Source: Dimorphilus gyrociliatus
Lineage: Eukaryota > Annelida > Polychaeta > Dinophilidae
NCBI GenBank assembly: GCA_904063045.1
Contig: CAJFCJ010000007.1
Coordinates: 1,694,873-1,758,872, forward strand
Length of the DNA: 64,000 bases
Direction: 5' to 3'
In this document: positions 37,752-52,033 of the stretch, piece after piece
How positions within the stretch are numbered: position 1 is the first letter of the stretch
Layout of the letters: every line of letters starts with the position of its first letter
Made by a program: the position numbers and the translations under genes
The notes under the pieces: model-generated
Database searches by the model: none
Told to the model about the DNA's origin: nothing
What the model saw: the letters and a program-made list of their open reading frames with translations, nothing else

Positions 37752-39698
37752 TTAATATTTAACTTTTTTCGAATTGTCAGAAAAACTCAAATCAGTTTTC
37801 CTCTTGCTAATAATATTCTGAATTTTTTGCCACTCTCGATCAAGTTCTTTTCTTTCATCCTTCGGAGCCTGTCTTCGAGTACGTCGGCCGTCTTGCATTT
37901 TCTTGCCGTACTGAAACGCTGCTTTAGGCAAAGCTTCGCGTTGAGACATATAATCTGAATATTCTTCTTGATTTTCGAAATCCCAACGACCAACTGGTCC
38001 TTTCTTGTTGCCCTTGTCCATTTTTAAATAATCAACTTCATCATCAGAATCTCCCGCAGCATCAACCATTTCCACCATTCTGAAAAAGAATAAAACGATA
38101 AGATAAAACTTTGCCTTTTTTTATCTCTTACCCTGGGTAGCATTCAGCATAACTATCTGGTTCTACTTTTGACACTTTCGATCCTTTGACAGATTTCTTA
38201 GAAACTGTTGATTTAGGTACTTCACTTAATCCTGAGGGATTCCATCCTTTGTCATATTTTTCATTGACTGCTCTAACCAATTCTTTAGTAGATCTCTCTG
38301 CTTCTTTGCGTAGCAATTCCACCTCATTCTGAAAGATAAAACATAAGTTATGAAGGATATGGAAATAACATCGCTTACATCTTCAGTATTTGGTTTTTCA
38401 AAATAGCTTTTTCGTTCTTTTTTGTGCTCTTTATGTCTATCATTGTGCTTTTCCCTGTCATCTTTTTTTCTATCTCTTTCGTAGTCTTTTTTATCTCTCC
38501 TCTCCTTCCTATCATCCCTTCGTTCTCTTCTCTCATAGCTAGGAACATAGTCATCAACGTTATCATAAATGCTTACATCCTCAGATCGTCTTTTTCTGTG
38601 CTCTTTTTTCACAGTGTTGTTTAAATCATTTGTAAGTTCGTGTTCAGATTTTATATTTGTTAAAGGAGCTTTTTTTATTTTCTTATTATGTTTTCCAGTA
38701 CGCAAGTAAGATATAATTTGAGTGAGTTTGTTAATTACAACATCATTCGTATTTTGTGATCCAGTGGAAACATTCACTTCTGGGCAATCTGACTTTGAGC
38801 GAATCATTGTTGTTGGAACGTCTGTTTCTTCCTCATCATCAAGTTCAATCTGATAGGCCATTCTTCCAGGGGCAAACAGCTCATTTTTCAAAGGCCATTG
38901 TGGCTTAAGGATGTATTTCATTACAGCTTTGCCCATCATTGTATTAACTTTATCGTCTTCGATTGTTTCCCTCTCGATTGCTTGTTCCATTGATTTTTCG
39001 TCAATCTCTTGCTGTTCTTTCGAAAAAATTTCTGTACGTACTTTGTCAAGTAGAGCAAAATCAAGTCCTTTGACTAAATGTGTGTGCTCCATATCTCCAC
39101 CAAGATATTTAGACTCTTCTATTAGCTGTTTTCGTCTGTCAGCAAGATTCTCCCTACAAATTGGAACTGATAAAGTAGACATTTTTACTATTCATGAAAA
39201 TTACATTTTAGCATTAGGTGCTACAGCACGATAATTTGCTGTTGTGCTAATTAGTTCTGTTTCGATATAATCCTTGTTCAAACCATCTCTCCTCTCCTTA
39301 GCACGATCACGATATCTACTTTCTAGTTCTTTCTGCTTCTCATCTTCTTCACGCTTCATTTTTGCATAAAACTGTTTCTTCTTTCTCCTCTCAGAAGCTG
39401 CATCGGCATTTTTGGATTTCCTTTTACGTGAATTATTTTTATTTATATTCCATATACATTATTAAATCTTACTCTGACTGAACAGTTTGCTGAGTCCCAG
39501 AACCCAAGTGTTGACTAGCTTTATTTCCTCCCACTCGAGGTGTCATTAATAGTTTTCGAAAGTCTTCATTAGTTTTAGGTGCTCTTAATCAGCATTTTGA
39601 AAAGTTAACATTGTTGCAGCTATTAAAAAAACAAATACTTACACCTCCTCTGATTCTTTACAAGATAATAAAGGCGCAACGGGATTAGAAAACTCCAT
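37752..39698 (-). CDS. IK: Protein Red (IK cytokine), spliceosome component
   Basis: Red is a nuclear spliceosomal B-complex protein. Seven exons read from a start at 39698; the long fourth exon covers about 39155-38380. The N-terminus MEFSNPVAPLLSC is followed by TNEDFRKLLMTPR, ERRKKKQFYAKMKREEDEK, RDRAKERRDGLNKDYIETEL with ISTTANYRAV, LGGDMEHTHLVKGLDFALL, ELFAPGRMAYQIELDDEEET and DVVINKLTQIISYLRTG. All match human IK. The Arg-Glu-Asp repeat that names the protein is reduced here to an Arg/Lys/Asp-rich tract (RRERRDDRKERRDKKDYER). The C-terminal exons carry SYAECYPG, SDDEVDYLKMDKGNKKGPVG and WDFENQEEYSDYMSQREALP followed by KAAFQYGKKM. Inner exon edges are accurate to a few bases. Confidence 0.95.
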
Positions 39699-40387
39699 GA
39701 TGAAACAAAAAAGATTGAATAAATTTTTTGATAAATTTTAGCTGACAGTTGCACCGATTAGTGAAGTGAGCCACTGAAAATATCAATATACAATTAATCA
39801 GTGGTCGATAATATAATGATATATGTATATATTACTGCGCATGCGCGAAAAACAGGAATTGGTTTCGTTTTTGAAAGATTTGCAACAAAGTGTATCGATA
39901 TGTTACATTTGAAGTTTAAGCGTATGCTCTGATTGGCTGTTGTATTCACAAAAAGATGGCCACAGTATCTTTTAAGCAGAATTTTAGTATTTCATAGTTA
40001 TCTACGTATAAAACTGTTTGTTGTTTGCTCTAACTTATTTTCTTTGCTGGGGACAATATTTTAATATATACAAAATCCTCTTGTTAGAAACATTGAAATA
40101 TTTTTTATCGATATGTGTGAATCGATTATGCAATCGAATTGAATCGATTTTTATCGCTTGGTTCGTGTAAAAGAACTTTTCTTGCGTAACTAATTGTTCT
40201 TTTAAGCAAACTTCTGAGCTACTTATGCTAAGTTTTTTAAAAGCAGTTGAAACCTAATTAATTCTAATAAAACTAGTACTCTGCCTATTTGATATATTGT
40301 TTGTTAGTCGATATTTTCATTTATATTTTTGAATCACTGCCCTTGCTATCTCCATCCGTTAAAGAACTTTAAATCCAAAATACTGAA
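39699..40387. promoter_or_regulatory. Divergent upstream region of IK and the M1AP-like gene
   Basis: 689 bases between outward-facing starts, without coding signal. A cluster of atcgat/aatcga words around 40105-40160 is visible but its meaning is unknown. Confidence 0.4.
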
Positions 40388-42656
40388 ATGAATAAAAGTA
40401 ACTTAAAGTATACTAAATTTGTTCAAGGTTGGTACCCTTATTTAATAATTTAATTTACTTTGTAGTCCATTGTACGGCTGTATACTTCACAAGCCGTATT
40501 CGAAACACTTTATATTGTAGTCTTTCTAGTCTGAAATCAGTAAAGGAGTCAAAAAGATGTAGTTACTTTTGGAAAATTAAATTATAAAATAAGAAATATT
40601 TCTTAATCTGCTGACATAGATAAATATTCATACAAATTTACTTGTGATTTAACAGCTCGTATGCTTTGTTTTGACTTGACGGCACCAAACAATCCAGAAG
40701 AAATAGAGGTTACTATTGATGCTTTATGCAATTCGCTGACTCTTGCAAAGTGCTTCCCAGGATCCTCTAGACTTGCTTTCATAGGACTTATTATCATAAG
40801 AGAAAAACCTGGTGTCATTTTTCCTCTACAAGATTGGCGAGTACATCCAGAGCTCTTACAGGAAGTCTGTAAAACTATTAAGAAACTGGGTGAAGAGGAT
40901 TTTTCTAACGAGGCTTTCAAAGAAATAAGTATACCAGACGTTTTGGATCAGGCTGTTGCAGAATTTAAAAAAAGAGAACAGAGTATTATAAACGATCTAT
41001 CTGTGAGTTTAAATTAAAAAAACTTTCCTACATATCGAACTTTTTCAGGTTAAGTATTGTATACGTTTGGAAATCGACATTTTTTCTTTGAAAAATCTTA
41101 GAAGTCAAGCAAAATCCTTTTTACAGCATTTAAAATTGAGAAACTATGCTGATCTAGTTGAGGTTCACTAGTCGAATTTTCATTAGTAAAACTTTAAGTG
41201 ACAATGTATAATAACACAGAAAATTCAATTATTTACTCTTAAGCCAAGCTTTTCCGGACGAGGTCGTAGAGTGTTACGAACATATCATGAATTTTTGAAT
41301 TTTGATGTTGATTCAAGCTCTAATGATGACTTGGATACTTTCCGAAACTCTTTGACTGACATTCATTTTGAATCTATAGAAGAGTTGAAAATAAGTCCAG
41401 AGGAGAGCGACAGCAGTACAATAATTGAATTTTTTGATGTAGTCAATGGTTATTATAAACTTCTGTCTCATTCATAGCAACTGAATATTTTTATTATATC
41501 TTAGAGCCTGTTCCCTTGAATAGCTTAATTTTAAATTGGATGCAGGAACCAGTAGGTGAAAAGGAACATTTGCAACTCAATATTGATAGTTAGTTTATTT
41601 CTACTATAATAAATTCAATTATGAGCTAAATGAAATGTATAGCTGACAATTCCCTTGAATTAAAGTTTGACATTCGAACCCGTTACCTCCCGTCTGCTGA
41701 AACAGAATTTTCGAAATATTTTGTAAGAATAACAAACGTATTTCAATATTAATTTTCTTAATACTGGGATTGTTTGCAGAATTTGATAGACGCCTTTCAA
41801 CCTGTTAACGTATTAAAGAAAAATAATTTTTTCCCACTTTCTGATATAGCTACTTTTTGTTTAAATATATTGGAGAAAGTTCCTTCTAATGGGATATGCT
41901 CTTCACTAATAAGCAGCGAGGTAAAAATTACTAGTTCCACACATACTAATCACCCTTATTTTATTATTTAGAGTATTGTTCTTGTTCCAACATGCGCCAC
42001 CAGTTATGATTGGTCAAAACTTGAAGAGAATGCTTTTCTTATTAAAGAAACCGCAGCTCACTTAAAAAGATCGGTATATCCAATATGATGTAAATTTTAA
42101 AGAAGATGTTTACATATTTCCTATAATTCAGGATGAATGCCTTATAGCAAAATTATCAGAAATACAGACGGACGTAAAATCGAAAAATAATAATAATCCC
42201 TCTGGTATCTATTTGCTGAAACCAGCCGAAAATGTGTTCCTGGCTTGTGTAAGATAACAAAAATATATTTAGCATAATGATAATGTTTAATTTTAGGGAA
42301 TTGTTACTAAGGAGTTCTACCTTAACGACACTTTTAATCAAACTATTTTTGGAAAAAGGTGTTCTGAAACTAGATGGAGTTTAATGAAAAATGCAATATC
42401 CAAAGTAGCGTGTCACTGCTATATCTAAATAAATTGTAATTGATATATCAACAACTTTCAGATTCCAGTAAAAAGCTACTACAATCCATTAGACCATTCA
42501 TCCAATATTTTCCAAAAAATTCACAATGTTAATGCGTCAACGAAATGTGGAGGAAAGATTAAGACCAAAAATAGGCAGAGAAAAGCAGCTACCTCTTTTG
42601 TTCGAGCATCTAAATTAGTGCCCAAAGTTAGTTGTGCTCCTCAAGTGTACGAATAA
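40388..42656 (+). CDS. M1AP: Meiosis 1-associated protein-like
   Basis: M1AP is needed for male meiosis in vertebrates, where it works with the ZMM/SHOC1-TEX11 crossover machinery. Eleven exons: 40388-40427, 40656-41002, 41049-41170, 41249-41448, 41505-41588, 41643-41722, 41780-41920, 41972-42073, 42132-42248, 42297-42404, 42462-42656, giving 511 residues (human 530) with every phase closing. Alignable blocks are MLCFDLTAPNNPEEIEVTID followed by ALCNSLTLAKCFPGSSRLAF, CIRLEIDIFSLKN ending ADLVEV, LVPTCATSYDWSKLEENAFL, GIYLLKPAENVFLACGIVTK and SYYNPLDHSSNIF; a basic tail ends the protein. Identity to human is low, so the name rests on collinear blocks. The first exon (14 codons) and the donor after exon 3 (CACTA/gtcgaa) are the weakest parts. 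Confidence 0.78.
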
Positions 42657-42957
42657 GCATTTTACAGTGTTTCTTATTGGGGCATTAAAGAAGTTGAAAT
42701 TAACGTGAATTGTCTTTATCTCCCTTGGCCAAATAATTGACATGGCCAAAAGGATCTTGCAAATATAACAGAATTACGTTCGATTATTGGTGTTGTTTAT
42801 TTAAAATTCTGTGGTTTCAACTTGAACAAAAAAGTTGTTTACTTTCAGTTGCTTGATCTGGAATATAGCAAAATAGTTTTACTTGTAACCAGACATAAAA
42901 CTGGCTGGACTTGGCTTTCGTTGCCAAATTAATATCAGGAACGTTTAGGGAATTCAA
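42657..42957. other. Convergent gap between M1AP-like gene and COX16
   Basis: 301 bases containing both 3' UTRs. Nothing else is recognised. Confidence 0.4.
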
Positions 42958-43406
42958 TTATCGTTGCTGATCTTGAATAGTCTTTGAATCTTCCCAAGGA
43001 CGTGGTCCTCTAATGTTTTTCCAATTATCTAAGTCAGTATTTTGTAATTCCTATCAAAAAAATACTTCAATACTTTGATTGATAATGTAAAAATTAACCT
43101 CAAGCTGACTGTTTATACTGGATGACTCTTTGTCTTTCATTTTAACTCCGAGCTTTTCAACATCCGCTCGAGATATCATCTATATCATTTTGAACCAAAT
43201 GTACAATTATTTTAAATTAATGACATTTATTTAATTTTACATTTATTTTACTGTTTTCATATCTCATTGAAGCGAAGTGTTTGAGAGCAAACGATCCACC
43301 AACTAACAGACACTATTGGTAACATTTCAAATAATATTATCCTTTCTCATTTTTATTGAATGTGACTGACCAGAAACGGTGCTCCATACTTTGCAAATTT
43401 GCTCAT
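42958..43406 (-). CDS. COX16: Cytochrome c oxidase assembly factor COX16
   Basis: COX16 is a small inner mitochondrial membrane protein that helps insert copper and assemble COX2 into complex IV. Four short exons, 43406-43371, 43312-43241, 43179-43099 and 43050-42958, give 93 residues (human 106). One transmembrane segment (APFLCLLVGGSFALKHF) is followed by the matrix- or space-facing part and the family signature DNWKNIRGPRPWED. All phases are 0. It is too fragmented to show as a single open frame. Confidence 0.94.
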
Positions 43407-43794
43407 TATCCCTCATCTAGATTCAATTAATTACAGACCAAAGTTTTGTGTTGAATAAATAAGAAAATCTTGTAAATTTGGTCAATTTTCGTATTCTTGA
43501 AACCTGTATGTACTGAACAAATTTATCAATTTTGAATATAAGCTCTACATACAGAGCAAAATTATCTGCAAGTTACGAAGAGTTCTTAGATAAAGTATAC
43601 AAGGCACACGAATATTTAAAAAACTACAGTTTCTTACGTCAGATAGATGTTATCAATTAATGACATTAAAGGAAAATTCTTACACTATACAAGTAGTTTT
43701 CTCAGATATTGTTTCAATTATATATCTTTAATTATTTACTTTTATTTGTAAATGACCTACCTTGTTTTATCATTCACTGCGTGTCTTAGCTAAA
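43407..43794. promoter_or_regulatory. Divergent upstream region of COX16 and MRPS5
   Basis: 388 bases between outward-facing starts of two mitochondrial protein genes. No specific element named. Confidence 0.4.
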
Positions 43795-45351
43795 ATGGCT
43801 GCGCCCATCAAAAACGTTTTTTCTTTGCTTCTACGAAGAAATTTTGGCAATAGCAGTATTAATAGCCGTTTAAGTTTTATTGCAAGGTACAATCTTTAAA
43901 TGATCTGTTTTAAGTTAATTATTTTAGTAAAACACTTAGTTCTGAATCACGAATTATTGGAAATCCTTACTGTCTACATAACTTAAAGAATGTTAACTTC
44001 TCACAAAAACGCGCAGCAACTTTCTTTAATAAAAGTGAGTTATGATAAGCTCAAATTTAATTCAACTAATAACATAACTGCATATTCTCCGAACAGTTGA
44101 TGCCGAAAACCTATGGAAGGGTGTTGTAAGTGTGAGTGCTGCCGGGAAAAAAAGAGGAAGAGGAAAACGTGTTGGTAGAAAAAAAGTTACAGACTTAAAC
44201 AGAGGGCAAGTTATGGGAGTTGGCAAAGCAAATATTGAATGGCCTGGTCTTAATTCTCCGATCATGAAGGGAAAGGAGGTTTTAAGAAGGAAACAGCTAC
44301 CTCCAAATCCTGATTACGCAGCAGAAATCATTCGTCTTCGAGATTCTATGAGTAGAATAAGACATCCTGGACTTTCGCCTTTACTTCGAGGCTTTAGTGG
44401 TAACCGATTTCCAGGACAGTCTGTCGGGCCTCCGGATCCCATAGGAGATTGTAGGTATATATTTTTCTATTAAAAGAGTTTTAAATCAATATTGTCTTTG
44501 CAGATTCTTTTGAAGGGTTTGACACAATTGTTTTAGAGGTAGAATCACAATTCAAGTGGTGACTGTAGACTAATGAAATTGTTTTAAACAGTTCAAACTT
44601 GTAGCTAATATGACTGGCACACTCGGAAGAAAGCAAAGATTTTCTGCTTTCGTTGTCACGGGAAATAAAAATGGTCTAGCAGGATTTGGATTAGGTAAAT
44701 CTGTTAAAGGAAAATCGGCCATTCGAATTGTTAAGTTTTATCAAAAAGTTTTGCAACATATTTAATAACTTTCATTTTCAGGCGAAAAACAGGGCAGCTC
44801 TTCAGCTGCGTTATATTAATAGATTTGAAAATCACACTGTGTTTCATAACATGTTTGAACAAAATAAAAGCAGCAAGCTATACATATACAAGAAAGAGAA
44901 AGGCCATGGACTGAAGTGTCATCGCGTCATTTCCAAAATTTGCAACTTAATCGGTATTACCGATTTACATTGTAAAGTAGAAGGAAGCAGTGCAAATGTT
45001 CAAGCAATAACGACAGCATTTTTTAATGCTTTACAAAAGCAAGAAACCCATCAACAACTGGCTGACAGAATGAATTATCATTTGGTTGAGCAACGAGCGG
45101 AACATGATTGGCTGCCCAGGGTGGTTGCTTCACCATCTCATAATTCAGTGCAAGAGAAATCTTATCGAAATGAAGAAGATATTGACGGTTCTTTCGAACG
45201 TATTTATTTCGATGGAAAAGTTCACTATCAACCTCAGAAGAGAAGTCCTTTTTGGACAAAATTAAAAACATGGGAAAAGAAATGCAAGAATGTTGCTTAT
45301 CAAAGAAACCAACCGAAGGCTCAAATATTGCGAGAAGCAGGATTGGCTTAA
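43795..45351 (+). CDS. MRPS5: Mitochondrial small ribosomal subunit protein uS5m
   Basis: Six exons, 43795-43886, 43928-44034, 44097-44450, 44504-44538, 44592-44729 and 44782-45351, give 431 residues, against 430 in human. A mitochondrial targeting start ([20 protein letters not shown]) precedes a glycine/lysine-rich linker ([14 protein letters not shown]), the S5 double-stranded RNA-binding domain ([20 protein letters not shown] followed by AGFGLGKS), then [20 protein letters not shown] and [20 protein letters not shown] with DLHCKVEGS, and [20 protein letters not shown]. The gene ends 34 bases from the DUS2 stop on the other strand. Confidence 0.96.
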
Positions 45352-45385
45352 GCGATTATATGTATTTAATATATTAATAAATATT

Positions 45386-47879
<2,494 letters not shown>

Positions 47880-50800
47880 ATGGAAGTTGACGATTTCGCC
47901 GACCTAGCTAATGCTGCTCAGCAATTAACAGCTGGTATGACTCCAGTGGGACAACTGCCAAGAGTGGAACGGACTCTTTTTCAAATACGAGATGCAGCAG
48001 AACGATTAGCATCTAAAACGACACAAGTTGAGCAAGAAAGTAAAGTCAAAGCGTAAGTAATTATGAGGCATTTATTATTTAATAAAAGTTTATTTCATAT
48101 TGAAATATGCAGGTCTTTGCTTTTGGGATCGAAAGGCTTTGATCTACAAACCATGTCTCAAAAGCTATCGAATATTAGTTCTGCAAAAACTTTTGAGCCA
48201 CTAGAGCCGGTACATGAAACCGACATTGAAAGTTTTTTAAAGAACGAAAGAGAAAATGCTTTACTTAGTGCGATTGAACATTCTCGTCGAAGGGTAAATT
48301 GTTTTTAGTGTAATTTTGATAAAATAAATTTTGTTCACTAGACGGCAGAAGAAGTTGAGAAAAATCACTGGGAATGTTTAGAATCTGAATGGGAGAGGGA
48401 GAAGCAAAAACTATTAAATGCTTTAGTTTCTGGACAAGAAGCTCTAGAACTTCCATCACAAGTAATGCAAACACTATTAAAATTGTTACAAGTATTAACT
48501 GTTTTCAATGCAGGACATAACGGCAGCAGATTATACATTATCTCATGCTCGAAGTTCAATGAATCAAAACGAATTGCTATATGCCAAACAAATAGAGTTA
48601 TATAATAAGAATACTTTAAACAGAATACTTGATAATGATCTTGTTAAAAAGTTAGAAAAGGCTGGAAGCCAAATGAATGATAATGTAAGTTACGCACTAT
48701 CCAAATTATTTTATTTATTAAAAAGCATTTCTTCAGAGCATCGAAACATTATGGAGAATGGTTAGGATTGTAACGGCCATATCGATTCCTTCAGAAGCCA
48801 ATGCGTTAGCTTTCAGAAACGGTTTCAAATTCCAATCTGAATTTATACGTAGATGCTTGAATTTACTTGAAGAACAGTACGCAACATATTTAGAAAATAT
48901 CGTTAATTCAAATATGTATTCTGCACAACGAGGAGGAATTCCAGGGACCTTGAATACAGTCAAATCATTTTTAAAAGTCCGCCTACGAGATCAGTTCACT
49001 GCTAGTTTAGTAGAAAGAACCACAGATGGCAATCCGGTTTGGCCAGCAATCTTCTATTGCCTTCGATCAGGAGACATCGATGGGGCAATTGAAGTGGCGT
49101 CAAGTACGTTAAAAGGAATTGGAGATATCGCAAACTGTTTGAAAGAGTATAAAAACGGCTTAGGTACTGAATCTTTAGCCAAATTGCAAATTGAATATGC
49201 TAGATCAGTAAAAGATAGCAAAGATCCCTTCAAACGAATTGTTTATTGTGTTATTGGTCGCTGTGATACTCATGATGATCATAGTGAAGTTTGTGAAAAG
49301 ATAGATGACTACTTGTGGTTGAAATTATCTCAGTGTCTCCAAACACCTTCCGATAAACATGACTTATCCTTAAATAAGTTGCAGTACAGGCTATCAGTGG
49401 AATTTGGCGAAAATCATTTCAATGCCCAGAATAATCCATTTTTATATTTTCAAGTACTATTTTTAACTGGCCAATTTGAAGCTGCGATTGAAATCTTAGC
49501 CAGACATGAAAAATTCAGATGTCATGCAGTTCATGTTGCTATTGCTCTAGCACAAACTGGATGTTTGGCTGTTCCAAAGTTAATGCAAGGTCAACTTTTA
49601 AGTAGAGAGGCTTCAGATGAAAAGCCTATGTACAGATTAAATTTAGCGAGGTTAATCTGCTTGTACACAAAAAGTTTCGAGTCAGTAGAGCCTTTACAAG
49701 CTCTGGAATATTTTTTTCTTTTAAGGTTAGCATAAAACTTGAATATTATTCACATATAATAAATTGATAATGGACATCTTTATTAAACTGAATGTAGAAA
49801 GTACCAAAATGCAAATGGAGAAAGCTGGTTTGTTACATACGTTTCGGAATTGGTCACTGAAACTCGGGAGTTTAATCTTTTATTAGGGAGTTTCGGTTCT
49901 GATGGACGAAGAATGGTAATACATCTTTTTTCAGTTATCTCATAATAAAAATGTTTATTAACAGGCTGGAGCAATAGATAAGTTCGGTGTAGACTCACAA
50001 CAAATGATTGAGACTGTCGCTAGAAAAACTGAGGAAAATGGAAATATAGAGGAAGCTGTATTTTTATATGACTTAGCTGGGGTAATAATTATTAAATTTT
50101 TTTCGAAGATTAATATATATATTTTTTAAAGAACACAGATCTCGTTGTAAATCTTCTAAACCAATTGTTAGTGCCCGTTGTTCGCATACAACCGCCTGCC
50201 AGTAAGCAACGCATAAAGTCTCTAGCTATTTCGATTGCTCAAAGGTGATTTACTTTTCGAATTATTCGGTTTAACGGCCTTTATTTTCAGGATGAAAGCA
50301 TTTAATAGAGATGCTGTAAATGCAGAAACATTCTACCTATTGTTAGATCTGTTGACTTTTTTCGATCTATTCATAGCAGAGGATTATACTAAGTGTACCC
50401 AAGTTTTAAATGAACTTCAAATTTTGCCTATTAATGTTGATGCCGTGGGTCAAAAACTCAAGTTGTTTACTAATTATTCTGATGAGGTAAATTTTCCTGA
50501 TTATGTACAAAAGATACATTCCAGTGCTACCTCTTTTTTCAGATAAGAAAAGTAATTCCTGACGTCCTGATTGCTGCCATGCAGATGCTTTTAGCTCAGT
50601 ATAAACTCGCAAAGGAACAAAGTACTGCTAGTTTGCTAATGAAATCCCGAAGAACTAGAGAAGAAGCGGGTCTAGAAGAACACTTGAAGGACTTAAAGAT
50701 TCGAGCCAAGGCGCTTATAACTTATGCTGGGAGTTTACCTTACAGACTACCGGGTAACACCAACGCTAAGCTTTTGCAAATGGAGGTCCTCATGAATTAA
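47880..50800 (+). CDS. NUP93: Nuclear pore complex protein Nup93
   Basis: A scaffold nucleoporin of the inner ring that recruits NUP188/NUP205 and the NUP62 complex. Ten exons: 47880-48052, 48113-48293, 48342-48461, 48514-48684, 48737-49725, 49798-49915, 49965-50081, 50132-50244, 50291-50486, 50543-50800, giving 811 residues (human 819). The N-terminal coiled coil contains [19 protein letters not shown] and [20 protein letters not shown]. The alpha-solenoid body shows [51 protein letters not shown] and [12 protein letters not shown]. The C-terminus [14 protein letters not shown] is nearly identical to human. One exon (989 bases) carries 40 percent of the protein. Confidence 0.97.
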
Positions 50801-50834
50801 CTAATTTGTTGTACGTACGGTAGTATATTCTCAA

Positions 50835-50840
50835 AATAAA
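50835..50840 (+). terminator. Polyadenylation signal AATAAA after NUP93
   Basis: A canonical hexamer 35 bases past the NUP93 stop and 130 bases before the stop of the convergent orphan gene. Confidence 0.55.
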
Positions 50841-50971
50841 GTAAAATTTTTAGCATAAAACTGTAAATGAAATATGTATAATATTTAAAAGAAGTGTATA
50901 GAAGAGATTTTTCACTAAATTCGATTTGAGGTGCCTGATTAACAAAGAAAAATATTTTGTGATTGTGAAAT

Positions 50972-52033
50972 CTATACGTAAGATATTATTTGCATCATTG
51001 ACGATTCCCTGATCGCTGCTTTCTGGCTACACTTTACGTACTGAGGTTTTGAAAATTCTGGTGTCTCTTTCAATGCTTTGAGGAAATTTTCAACTTTTCT
51101 TGCAAAAGTCCTCCTTTCTTCCTGAGTTTGACATAACTGTGTCTCAACAAGTAATAAAGACATCTCATGAATTAACATTTTATGATGATCTTCACTTATT
51201 TTAGACTTCTTTCGACCTGTGAAGCTCTCGGCCACCCCATATAAACCTGTGCCCAAGGCAAGTAGGCAGTTATTAGATAAGATTGTCCAACCTAAGTGAG
51301 CCAGTAATTTAAAAGCTATTGTACATCCAATTGAGATTAGGCAAAACATAATCATGGTGAAAATATATACTCTCACGAATATTTTAAGCTTTTGCCCTCT
51401 AATGGTTTCTGTTTTATCAGCCTTTTCGAGATTAAGGCGGAGAGTTTTAATTTCATGAAAGCAATTATTAACTACCCACGCTCTTAAACCTATGACAAAA
51501 CAAACTCCAATGCATTCTAATGCTGAGTGAGCTTCTTCAATTGTTTCCCCATTCTTCTCTCTTACTTCTAGCAGGATCTTTAATACTCCAAGGAGTACTG
51601 CTGTTAAATGTATAGTAAGTATAAACGGTTCAGATGTTAGGAAAGTAGCAATTTTTTTAAAAATTGAATGTTCTTTGATTTCTTCTGCGAAACAAGGGAA
51701 GAAGAACTCCTCAAGCGATTCCCTAAAAGACTCATGATTCTGTTCTTTACGCTCCACTATATATCTTGTATGGTATTTAACACCTAGTTGATTCTTCTTG
51801 CCAAGAATTAATGCACCTTCCTGGGAATTGTCAGAATCTGATTTTGTGCTGATAGTATCTTTCTTGTTATCCAATGAGAGATTTACACTATCAATATTTT
51901 GTGAAGACATTTTCCTTGTTATGAACTTTGAGCTTAAAAAAGAATATAGAGTAATAAGTAATATTGCAATCACAATTTCTTTTGAAAAATTGTAAAAACT
52001 TATTGTCTTTATTATTTTCAGTATACTGTACAT
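50972..52033 (-). CDS. Unrecognised intronless multipass membrane protein
   Basis: I do not recognise this family. It is a single uninterrupted frame of 353 codons, far too long to be chance in this AT-rich DNA. Five hydrophobic segments are visible: about residues 20-37 (IVIAILLITLYSFLSS), 136-155 (FILTIHLTAVLLGVLKILL), 171-189, 224-247 (FTMIMFCLISIGCTIAF) and 249-272. Between the first and second lies a Ser/Asp/Lys-rich stretch and a region with EEFFFPCF. The C-terminal 80 residues are helical and charged (EMSLLLVETQLCQTQEERRT). An alternative start at residue 42 (MSSQNID) would remove the first hydrophobic segment. It could be a lineage-specific or retroposed gene, or an intronless member of a family too diverged to name. 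It faces NUP93 tail to tail. Confidence 0.72.
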   Translation of the reverse strand: MYSILKIIKTISFYNFSKEIVIAILLITLYSFLSSKFITRKMSSQNIDSVNLSLDNKKDTISTKSDSDNSQEGALILGKKNQLGVKYHTRYIVERKEQNHESFRESLEEFFFPCFAEEIKEHSIFKKIATFLTSEPFILTIHLTAVLLGVLKILLEVREKNGETIEEAHSALECIGVCFVIGLRAWVVNNCFHEIKTLRLNLEKADKTETIRGQKLKIFVRVYIFTMIMFCLISIGCTIAFKLLAHLGWTILSNNCLLALGTGLYGVAESFTGRKKSKISEDHHKMLIHEMSLLLVETQLCQTQEERRTFARKVENFLKALKETPEFSKPQYVKCSQKAAIRESSMMQIISYV

